This document shows positions 1 to 5,697 of a stretch of DNA of 6,124 nt, piece by piece (position 1 is the first letter of the stretch; each line of letters begins with the position of its first letter). Both the position numbers and the translations under genes were made by a program. The stretch is from Parvibaculum sp. (GTDB lineage: Bacteria; Pseudomonadota; Alphaproteobacteria; Parvibaculales; Parvibaculaceae). The stretch is taken from contig JACIYQ010000298.1 of NCBI GenBank assembly GCA_014359855.1, positions 1 through 6,124 of the forward strand. The letters run 5' to 3'. The notes beneath the pieces are model-generated. The model saw only the letters and a list, made by a program, of their open reading frames with translations. It did not search any database and had not been told where the DNA came from.

Positions 1-359
1 AATCCGGTAAAAATCACACCGACGGCCTTGTCGGCCCCCGCAATGACCTCCGCCACCTTTTCAAGATGATCCGGTTTCCATGCATCGTCCGCATCGAGAA
101 ACGCGATCCAGTCGCCCTTCGCCTCCTTAATGGCGAGATTTCGCGCAGCATAGCCACCGGGACCCGGTTCGCTACGCTTAAGGATGCGAATACGATCATC
201 CTTAACCGAAGCAATGCGTTCGGCACTTCCGTCCGTGGACGCATCGTCTACGAGGATCACTTCATAAGGTGCATATGTCTGGGCAACGACGGACTCTATC
301 GCCTCCAGGACGTGAGCGACTTTATTATGCACCGGGATGACGACGGAAAAACGAACCAT
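1..359 (-). CDS. Family 2 glycosyltransferase, N-terminal part (cut by the left edge)
   Basis: The minus strand from the ATG at 359-357 stays open for 119 codons to the window edge, so the C-terminal part is missing. The translation begins MVRFSVVIPVHNK and shows the GT-A fold signature of glycosyltransferase family 2 (Glycos_transf_2). The first strand is VVIPVHN (residues 6-12), followed by VILVDDASTDGS (34-45), whose aspartates bind the nucleotide in this family. The metal-binding DXD is in FLDADD (87-92; D89 and D91). By family knowledge it is a cytoplasmic or membrane-associated enzyme that moves a sugar from a nucleotide-sugar onto a growing glycan or polyprenyl-linked acceptor. Donor and acceptor cannot be told from this part. 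Upstream of the start there is only a weak Shine-Dalgarno-like TTGGGAT. It is divergent from the gene at 670 and sits among polysaccharide genes, so a role in the same glycan is inferred. GC is ordinary for the left part (about 58% in the first 60 bases). Confidence 0.93.
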   Translation of the reverse strand, partial: MVRFSVVIPVHNKVAHVLEAIESVVAQTYAPYEVILVDDASTDGSAERIASVKDDRIRILKRSEPGPGGYAARNLAIKEAKGDWIAFLDADDAWKPDHLEKVAEVIAGADKAVGVIFTG

Positions 360-669
360 TGTATCCCAATTTTCTCGACCACTTTGATCGTATTGGCATC
401 TACCGGCCCACGACGACAAGCCAACCCCCAATTTTCGAACTCCAAATGTTGCACAGCCCTAAGTCGCAGGATAGCCCTGCACAAATGAGGTCTTCAAAAT
501 AGCTCGCTGTTTGGGTGGCATTCGCGCGAATACGACGAACAAAATCAGGTTACGCTTACATGTCCTGCTGCAGGCAGAACAGTTTTGGGTAAGATGAAGT
601 AGCAAGACCCGACTTGTAAGCGCTCAATTGCATGGCGCGTGAAACCGTTACGCGGATCGAGAAGACATA
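360..669. other. Divergent intergenic region without a gene
   Basis: This 310-base stretch separates the minus-strand glycosyltransferase from the plus-strand gene at 670, so promoters for both should lie here. Short open frames cross it, but none has a protein-like translation and they overlap the glycosyltransferase antisense. I see no convincing -35/-10 pair on either strand. Structures seen are a perfect 12-bp palindrome at 520-531 and a 5-bp hairpin at 466-480 (GCAGG, loop ATAGC, CCTGC) with no T-run after it. No RNA gene was recognised. Confidence 0.6.
520..531. promoter_or_regulatory. Perfect 12-bp palindrome, possible operator
   Basis: ATTCGCGCGAAT is its own reverse complement and does not extend further (C519 against A532). 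It lies 138 bases before the start codon at 670 and 160 bases from the divergent start at 359. Dyads of this length between divergent promoters are often dimer binding sites for a repressor, but I cannot match it to a known regulator. Chance occurrence is possible. Confidence 0.25.
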
Positions 670-1341
670 ATGATCAACTTGGCAACCGAGGGCAAGAAGC
701 GGCTGAAGCGCTTTTATGTCGACTATATTTCAGGACACCGCATCCCAGAATCACCTCATTTTGATGCTGTCTCTACGGAGTATTTTTCTAGGAAAATTAG
801 AGAGAGCAAACATTATCTAGAGTATGGAAGCGGAGGGTCGACCCTGCTCGCTCAACGATTTGTTCAGACGCTTGTTAGCGTCGAAAGCAATCGCCACTTC
901 CTGCGTTCTGTGCGTAAAAAATTAGCGCCCCGCAAGGACGGTCAGTTTATTAAACTTATGCCGATTGATATTGGCAGAACAGGAGCGTGGGGATACCCCA
1001 TTGCTACAGAACCTACGCCCTCAAGAATTCAAGCATGGCGTCGGTACACCGAAGAGCCATGGAAAATATTCGCCGAACGCCAAGTTGAGCCGGACCTGAT
1101 ATTAATTGATGGACGTTTCAGAGCGGCATGCGCCTTGGTTAGCATCCTAAATTTAAAGAAGGACAGCAATTGTATAATATTAATTGATGATTATGAGGGA
1201 AGAGATGAATACAAGATTGTCGAACGCTTTGCAGTACTAGAGAATATGCATGGACGCATGGCAGAGTTCAGGACAAACAAAGAATTCGAAATCGAAGAAA
1301 TCCTTAAATACATCGAAGAATATAGCAAGTGTCCCAGATGA
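670..1341 (+). CDS. Low-GC methyltransferase-like Rossmann-fold protein (possible class I SAM methyltransferase)
   Basis: This is a 223-residue soluble protein with no signal peptide or membrane span. YLEYGSGGSTLLA (residues 49-61) has the form of motif I of class I SAM methyltransferases: acidic residue E51, then GSGGS. VSVESN (69-74) would supply the acidic residue (E72) that normally holds the SAM ribose. PDLILIDGRFRAACAL (141-156) and IILIDDYEGR (169-178) look like later strands of the same fold, and IDGRFR is typical of unnamed methyltransferase-like proteins in glycan clusters. SAM binding is inferred and the substrate is unknown. The ATG at 670 is supported by GAGAAG at 659-664, five bases upstream. 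It is AT-rich with frequent ATA, TTA and AGA codons (28% GC at 1141-1200, 38% at 781-840), unlike the 70-75% GC genes on the right, which suggests recent transfer. It is transcribed alone, converging on the flippase gene. An alternative is a non-catalytic Rossmann protein. Confidence 0.8.
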   Translation: MINLATEGKKRLKRFYVDYISGHRIPESPHFDAVSTEYFSRKIRESKHYLEYGSGGSTLLAQRFVQTLVSVESNRHFLRSVRKKLAPRKDGQFIKLMPIDIGRTGAWGYPIATEPTPSRIQAWRRYTEEPWKIFAERQVEPDLILIDGRFRAACALVSILNLKKDSNCIILIDDYEGRDEYKIVERFAVLENMHGRMAEFRTNKEFEIEEILKYIEEYSKCPR

Positions 1342-1344
1342 AAA

Positions 1345-1360
1345 ATCTACTTACGTAGAT
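1345..1360 (-). terminator. Weak hairpin with a GUAA loop, possible terminator of the flippase unit
   Basis: ATCTAC and GTAGAT form a 6-bp stem around four bases. Read on the minus strand, the loop is GTAA (a GNRA-type tetraloop) and the stem is followed directly by TTTT. It begins 16 bases after the flippase stop, where an end of transcription is expected. The stem is short and AT-rich and the T-run is only four bases past the stem, so termination would be weak. It also lies just after the stop of the convergent gene, but that side lacks a T-run. Confidence 0.35.
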
Positions 1361-1375
1361 CCGAATACTATATTC

Positions 1376-2863
1376 TCATGAGCGATTTTTGTCGCCGAAT
1401 AAGCCGAAGTCTCGGACTTTTCTAGGCGCTTCTGTCACCGCTGACCATCCATAATAAAATATAGCTACAAGCAGCGTGACTACTGCAGCGATGCCGCATG
1501 CCACCAGCACTGCTGGCAGCGTGGATTTGATTCCAACGAACTCGATGACAAAAGATACGCCGACGAAAGAGGCAATCGCTGCTCCGACGCCTGGGGAAAG
1601 CGCTCTTAAAATCTCTGTGAGAGTAACTGGCGTACCCTGAGTTGCGTACCAGAACGCAGGAACGAACATAGCTATATTGGCAACCGCGTATGAAATGGCC
1701 ACTCCTTCAGCGCGCCACGGAAGACCGACCACAAACGACAGAATGAACACCGGGATAGAAATCAGTCCCCAGCGCATTTGTCGGTCTGCCCGTCCAATTG
1801 AAAGCATCAGCCATCCGATAGTTGTGTAGCTAGCCTGAAGCGCCGCTATTGGAAGAAGCCACCCCACGATCGGAGTTGCAGCAGACCACTGATAACCGAG
1901 GACCCCATTCACCAAAGCGCCGGAGACAGGGGAAAGCGCAAAGAGCGGCGGAAAAATAACAAGAGTAAGTAGGCGCAGGATAGATAGGAACCATCGGCTA
2001 TATCGCTTGGGGTCGTCTACAAGTCGGGAAAGAACTGGAATCACAACCTGAGCTAACGGCCCGGCGAGCATTCGATTTGGAGTAACAAATATTCGATAAG
2101 CAACAGAGTATGGCCCCAGTTCATGAGGACCATAGCGCCATCCGATCAACACGTTGTCTATCTGCCGTCCCATGGTGTTGAGCAGATTGAACCCGGCCGA
2201 AAAACCGCCGAAGCCGACCATGTTTTTCACCTCGACACTCCACTCCGGCAGGCCGGGCAACCAGCCGCTCCGCAGCCAGACTATCCCCGAGTAGATAGCC
2301 GGTTGCGAAACTGAGCGCCAGGCAAGCGCCATGAAACCGAACCCTTCCAGCGCCATCCAGATGCCAACAACCGACGAGCCGATCTGCGAAATGACGTGCG
2401 CCACCAGTATGGCCCCAAACTTCAATTCCCGCTGCAGAAGGGAGGTCTGAAGTGCGCTCGCACCTGCCAAAAGGATGACTAGGCTGAAAAGTTGGGCGAT
2501 CGGATCGACCTGCGGTGCGTCATAGAAATTGCTGATGAGTGGCGCGGACAGGTAAAGCACGCCCGCGAGCACGACGCTGACGCTCATATTGAAATAGAAA
2601 AGCGATGATAGCTGCGACGGCGTTACCTCGCGGCGCTGGAGTACCGCCATGGTAAGCCCCATATTGCCCATCACCTGAAACACCATGATGACGGGCATCA
2701 CCATGCCGACCAGTCCGAAATCGGCCGGCATCAGGATGCGCGCCAGAATGAGCGTCGTGCCCGTCTGGATGAGGAAAGTCAGAATGCGTTCCGCGATACT
2801 GAGCGCGGCGGCCGAGAAGAACCGTTGTTTCAAGCTCTTCGGCTGCGAAGCAGGCATTGTCAC
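1376..2863 (-). CDS. Wzx-type polysaccharide flippase (oligosaccharide flippase family)
   Basis: This 495-residue, very hydrophobic protein has many predicted membrane segments (for example about 47-70, 91-112, 123-140, 296-318, 365-382, 425-444 and 449-471), as in the MOP-superfamily polysaccharide transporters of the WzxC/ExoT branch. Recognisable stretches are ILARILMPADFGLVGMV (38-54), LQRELKFG (143-150), and LGPYSVAYRI (249-258) with the following TPNRM. By family knowledge it moves polyprenyl-pyrophosphate-linked repeat units from the cytoplasmic to the periplasmic face of the inner membrane for Wzy/WaaL-type processing. The chosen start is GTG at 2863; ATG at 2857 is two codons inside and equally possible, and neither has a strong ribosome site. 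It starts 23 nt after the methyltransferase stop, so the two are very likely co-transcribed. GC varies from about 47% near the C-terminal end to 60-65% nearer the N-terminal end, which may reflect mosaic ancestry. Confidence 0.93.
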   Translation of the reverse strand: MTMPASQPKSLKQRFFSAAALSIAERILTFLIQTGTTLILARILMPADFGLVGMVMPVIMVFQVMGNMGLTMAVLQRREVTPSQLSSLFYFNMSVSVVLAGVLYLSAPLISNFYDAPQVDPIAQLFSLVILLAGASALQTSLLQRELKFGAILVAHVISQIGSSVVGIWMALEGFGFMALAWRSVSQPAIYSGIVWLRSGWLPGLPEWSVEVKNMVGFGGFSAGFNLLNTMGRQIDNVLIGWRYGPHELGPYSVAYRIFVTPNRMLAGPLAQVVIPVLSRLVDDPKRYSRWFLSILRLLTLVIFPPLFALSPVSGALVNGVLGYQWSAATPIVGWLLPIAALQASYTTIGWLMLSIGRADRQMRWGLISIPVFILSFVVGLPWRAEGVAISYAVANIAMFVPAFWYATQGTPVTLTEILRALSPGVGAAIASFVGVSFVIEFVGIKSTLPAVLVACGIAAVVTLLVAIFYYGWSAVTEAPRKVRDFGLFGDKNRS

Positions 2864-2886
2864 GATTCGTGGCTTTCAGGGCTCAA

Positions 2887-3627
2887 TCACTTGCGACCGA
2901 TAAACACGCGCTCGCCGCGAAGCAACCCGTAGCGAACGACTTCCAACCCGCTCCCGACAAACTCATCGAGAGAAAAGCCTGCTGTCCTGATCCGGTCTCT
3001 CAGGTCTCTGCCATAGTATCTGACATGATCGTTCTGCCCGAAATGAATCTCTCTATCCGCCTTGGTCGTAATTGCCGCGTTCTCGTAACTGACATCCCAG
3101 CCTTCGATGATCGGAACGGTCGAGATAAGAATGCCGCCAGGGGCAAGAATGCGATACAGCTCGGCAAGGGCTTTGGCATCGTCGACGTGCTCGAGAACGT
3201 GATTCACGATGACAATATCGAAGCTCTCATCCGGCAGATCGAGAGCCTCGATATCTAACTCGAAGTCGGCTCTACCCGGCGCAAGGTCGCCTGTCTTGTA
3301 TTCCCCGGCGCGGCCTCTGAGATAATCCTGCAACACAGGCTCGGGCGCGAAATGGAGAACGCGCTTACCTTCTTCGATTAGATGAAAGCGATCGAAGGCA
3401 AGCATCAGAAGCCGATGACGCTCCAGTGATCGGCATTCCGGGCAGCGAGCGTCATATCGCGGCGGATGACCGGCTGCCACGAACCGGCCGTTGTACCCAC
3501 ACACCGTGCATTCATGTTCGATTTGTCCCATCATACGAGACAGCACGGAAGCGGCATAACGCATGTCCGGTATCCGCTTTCCAAGATTCGGTGAAACGAA
3601 GCCGATTATTTTACGAAGCCGCGACAT
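2887..3627 (-). CDS. Zinc-ribbon class I SAM-dependent methyltransferase
   Basis: This 246-residue cytoplasmic protein has two modules. The N-terminal part carries C40-x2-C43 and C62-x2-C65 (ECTVCG, then RCPECRSLERHRLL), a likely zinc ribbon. From about residue 88 follows a Methyltransf_11-type domain. Its parts are VLHFAPEP (90-97) in the motif I position, acidic residues in FELDIEALDLPDESFDIVIVNHVLEHV (122-148), and the motif ILAPGGILIST (160-170). NHVLEHVDD is the usual motif of small-molecule and sugar methyltransferases of this group. By family knowledge it transfers a methyl group from S-adenosylmethionine. Given the neighbours, methylation of a sugar or glycan end is inferred, not shown. 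The ATG at 3627 is preceded by GAGGGG only two bases away, a good match with unusually short spacing. It leads a probable two-gene unit with the flippase 23 nt downstream. Confidence 0.9.
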   Translation of the reverse strand: MSRLRKIIGFVSPNLGKRIPDMRYAASVLSRMMGQIEHECTVCGYNGRFVAAGHPPRYDARCPECRSLERHRLLMLAFDRFHLIEEGKRVLHFAPEPVLQDYLRGRAGEYKTGDLAPGRADFELDIEALDLPDESFDIVIVNHVLEHVDDAKALAELYRILAPGGILISTVPIIEGWDVSYENAAITTKADREIHFGQNDHVRYYGRDLRDRIRTAGFSLDEFVGSGLEVVRYGLLRGERVFIGRK

Positions 3628-3635
3628 GTCCCCTC
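3628..3635 (-). promoter_or_regulatory. Ribosome binding site of the methyltransferase gene
   Basis: Read on the minus strand this is GAGGGGAC directly before the ATG at 3627. It is the best Shine-Dalgarno match near that start and supports it over the in-frame ATG at 3564. The spacing is short (two to four bases depending on pairing). Confidence 0.55.
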
Positions 3636-3788
3636 AATTCATGGCCGTCCCACAAGGCGCTCGTCAGACTGCCGGTTACTCCACAGGCTCGATTCCTGCT
3701 AGCGTGATACCGACACTCTATGTCAGAAAACTGCATCCCGAATGAAAAACCAGGCAAAGGGTGCCGTGCCAAAACCCGGCTCCGTTTT
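3628..3788. other. Gap between the methyltransferase and the broken glycosyltransferase
   Basis: These bases hold no gene. They are about 52% GC and end in a sharp rise to 70% GC near 3785, where the glycosyltransferase remnant begins. This is the most likely place of the recombination joint. Both reading frames left from the remnant run into it: one ends at 3723, the other passes through to 3611. On the minus strand any promoter of the methyltransferase-flippase unit should lie here or before 4105, but I see no clear -35/-10 pair. Confidence 0.5.
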
Positions 3789-4105
3789 TCCACGCGCCCT
3801 CCTGAACTCTCCCGCGAGACGCCGCTCCTGCGCCGCGGGCACGGGCGCCGGCACGTCCGCGCCGTCATGCGCGACGAGGATGCGCCCCGCGAGATCCGGC
3901 GGCGCAGGGGCCTGACCGTGAAGCTCTCGCGAAGGCCATAGGCCCGGGCGATCGCCTCGGCGGGGGGCGCCGCATCCTTCGCGGACGGAATGGCGAGGGC
4001 GACATCCACGCCCGACCGCGCGAAGGCGGCGCACATCTTCGCGACCTGCACGGCGTTGGCGGCCCGGCTCGGCACCGGAGTCGGATGGATATAGAGAAGA
4101 CGCAT
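3789..4105 (-). pseudogene. Remnant of a family 4 glycosyltransferase (internal deletion, frameshift, 3' end lost)
   Basis: The minus strand opens with a clean N-terminus, MRLLYIHPTPVPSRAANAVQ, and stays protein-like for 70 residues to RPLRRR (4105-3896), the usual N-terminal domain of GT4 glycosyltransferases. After that the same frame turns into arginine/serine-rich nonsense. A second frame takes over at 3896 with DLAGRILVAHDGADVP and stays plausible to about 3789. RILVAHDGAD resembles the linker just before the C-terminal Rossmann domain of GT4 enzymes, normally well over 100 residues further on. The middle of the protein is therefore missing, the joint is out of frame, and the whole C-terminal catalytic domain is absent. 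The original enzyme would have used a nucleotide-sugar donor; this copy cannot be active. GC is about 70-73%, matching the genes to its right. From 4105 the first frame technically continues for 164 residues and stops at 3611, inside the methyltransferase start. Confidence 0.75.
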
Positions 4106-4248
4106 CGGCAGTAAGTCGCCCCCAAATTCCGTGTGGTCCCGGCACGCCTGAGGTGGCAGTGTCTCCACGGGCATCACCGGGGGAGAATGCGCTGGGGCGA
4201 GAAGACCGCCGGACCGGCCCGACCGTAACGACTGTGCCGGACGAACCA
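4106..4248. promoter_or_regulatory. Divergent promoter region between the glycosyltransferase remnant and the O-antigen ligase gene
   Basis: This 143-base gap lies between two starts that point away from each other, so it should hold the promoters of the ligase-like gene and, originally, of the glycosyltransferase. On the minus strand GGGGGCGA about 12 bases before 4105 is a possible ribosome site. On the plus strand GGGGGAG sits at 4179-4185, but no ATG in the ligase frame follows at normal spacing. No clear -35/-10 elements were found, so the call rests on layout. Confidence 0.4.
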
Positions 4249-5697
4249 ATGAAGTCTACTACCGGGGAAGCGATAAAGCCAAAGCCTGCGCGGCGCGGAG
4301 GACGGTCGGAAGGGATTCTTTTCGGCGCCCTCATCGCCGCCGTCGCGCTCGCGCCCCTTCCCCTCGGCAGCAGCCGGCCGCTGCCGGCCGCCCTTCTTGC
4401 GCTCGCGCTGGGCGTCCTGCTCGTCGCATGGGCAGCCTGCGCCGGAACGGGCGCCGCGCGCATGGCGGTTTCGCCGGCGAAGATCCGCGCGCCGCTCATC
4501 CTGTTCGGCCTCGTCGCCTTGTGGATTCTCGTCCAGGCCCTGCCCGTCCTGCCGGCGGGCTGGGGAGACCCGATCTGGGGCGTGGCGGCGGAGGCGCTGG
4601 GAACGCCGCTGCGGCACACGATTTCCGTCAATCCCGAGAGGACGCTTTCGGGCCTGATGCGGCTTCTCTCCTATGCGGCCGTCTTCTGGCTCGCGCTGCA
4701 GCTCGCCCGCGAGCCCGCGCGCGCCCGCCTCGCCCTCGCCGCCGTCGCCCTTATCGGCGCGGCCTATGCCGTCTACGGCATCGCCGTCTACACGGCCGGG
4801 AACGAGTGGATCCTGCTCTACGACAAATGGGCCTACAAATCCGCGCTGACGAGCACCTTCGTGAACCGCAATTCCTTCGCCACCTTCGCCGGGCTCTGCC
4901 TCGTCTGCGCCGCGGCCTCCTTCGTCGGCAGTTTCAGCCATCTGCTCGCCATCGACAGGCCGCTGCGTCACCGGATCGTCATGGTGGCCGAGACGATCTT
5001 CAGCAGCTCGCTCCACTTCACCGCCGCGACGCTCACCCTTCTGCTGGCGCTGGTCTTCACCGGCTCCCGCGCGGGCGTGGCCAGCAGCATGGCCGGCCTG
5101 CTGGTGCTGATGCCGGCGCTGGCAAGGCGGCGCCGTTTCGGCCTCCGGCACGCGACCGCGATCGCCGCCATGGTCGGGATCGTGATCTGGCTCGCCTTCG
5201 CGCTCGGCGGCGGCCTTCTCGCGGAGCGGCTATCGGATGCCGACGCGACGGCGGCGAACTGGGAAGCGCGCCGCACCGTCTACGAGACGACCATGGAGGC
5301 GATCGGCACCGTGCCCTGGACCGGGACCGGCTACGGCACCTTCCGCGAGGTCTTCGCGGCCTACAGGCCCGAAAGCCTCGACCTGCGCCGCTACTGGGAC
5401 AAGGCCCACAACACCTATCTCGAGACCATGCTGGAACTCGGCATTCCGGCGGCGCTGCTGCTGAACCTGTCCATCCTGCTTCTCGCGGCCGAGGCCCTGC
5501 GCGGGCTCTGGCGGCGGCGGCGCGACCGCACGGCCCCGGCGATCGGCGTGGCCGCGACGGTGCTGGTCGGCCTTCACGCGGTGGTGGATTTCAGCCTGCA
5601 GATTCCCGCAGTCGCCCTCCTCTACGCCTTCATCATGGGGGTCGCCGTCAGCCAGTCCTGGTCCCAGGAGCGGCGGAGCGAGGCGGGCGGCGGCTAG
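4249..5697 (+). CDS. O-antigen ligase / polymerase family membrane protein (Wzy_C type)
   Basis: The protein is 482 residues from the ATG at 4249. An in-frame GTG at 4153 would add 32 residues of non-membrane sequence that looks non-coding. It has many hydrophobic spans (from the ATG, about 23-42, 45-63, 82-99, 136-154, 161-182, 207-230, 261-291, 306-322, 400-416, 431-446 and 454-470). Family landmarks are STFVNRNSFATFAG (202-215), TGSRAGVAS (271-279), a periplasmic-loop stretch with TGTGYGTF (358-365), and KAHNTYLETMLELGIP (385-400), with the HNxYLE...ELG signature of Wzy_C ligases and polymerases. HAVVDFSLQIPA (443-454) follows near the end. By family knowledge it acts at the periplasmic face, either ligating undecaprenyl-linked glycan to lipid A-core (WaaL) or polymerising repeat units (Wzy); sequence alone does not decide. 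GC reaches 75% (4381-4440), so it looks native. Its TAG stop overlaps the convergent gene's stop. Confidence 0.92.
   Translation: MKSTTGEAIKPKPARRGGRSEGILFGALIAAVALAPLPLGSSRPLPAALLALALGVLLVAWAACAGTGAARMAVSPAKIRAPLILFGLVALWILVQALPVLPAGWGDPIWGVAAEALGTPLRHTISVNPERTLSGLMRLLSYAAVFWLALQLAREPARARLALAAVALIGAAYAVYGIAVYTAGNEWILLYDKWAYKSALTSTFVNRNSFATFAGLCLVCAAASFVGSFSHLLAIDRPLRHRIVMVAETIFSSSLHFTAATLTLLLALVFTGSRAGVASSMAGLLVLMPALARRRRFGLRHATAIAAMVGIVIWLAFALGGGLLAERLSDADATAANWEARRTVYETTMEAIGTVPWTGTGYGTFREVFAAYRPESLDLRRYWDKAHNTYLETMLELGIPAALLLNLSILLLAAEALRGLWRRRRDRTAPAIGVAATVLVGLHAVVDFSLQIPAVALLYAFIMGVAVSQSWSQERRSEAGGG
5694..5697. other. Shared CTAG: overlapping stop codons of two convergent genes
   Basis: TAG at 5695-5697 ends the plus-strand ligase-like gene, and the complement of 5694-5696 is TAG ending the minus-strand gene. 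The palindrome CTAG therefore serves both, leaving no base between the genes. Any terminator must lie inside the opposing coding sequence. Confidence 0.9.

Noticed and set aside
66..488. Open plus-strand frame of 140 codons
   Set aside because: It lies antisense to the family 2 glycosyltransferase and its translation has no domain-like pattern. The minus-strand reading has strong family motifs.
560..580. Dyad around CTGCTGCAGGCAG
   Set aside because: Only a 4-bp stem around a restriction-site-like CTGCAG; nothing beyond chance.
1099..1189. 13-bp direct repeat ATATTAATTGATG at 1099-1111 and 1177-1189
   Set aside because: Both copies encode ILID-type strands of the Rossmann fold in the same frame, so shared residues and AT-rich codons explain the match.
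3684..3698. Hairpin CAGG-CTCGATT-CCTG resembling a tRNA T-arm, possible attachment site
   Set aside because: The loop begins with C instead of T, the fifth stem pair fails, and no acceptor stem or CCA end follows. No tRNA fragment or direct repeat supports integration.
3746..3770. Sigma-54-like promoter on the minus strand (TGGCACG ... TTTGC)
   Set aside because: The distance between the GG and GC elements is three bases too long for the -24/-12 consensus, and the alternative register is two bases too short.
3740..3795. Possible terminator near GGCA...TGCC with T-runs on the minus strand
   Set aside because: The stem is only four pairs with a ten-base loop, and the sequence lies at the recombination joint. 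Support is too weak to call.
4174..5151. Long minus-strand frame of 325 codons
   Set aside because: It is antisense to the ligase-like gene and full of charged, low-complexity runs typical of GC-rich shadow frames.
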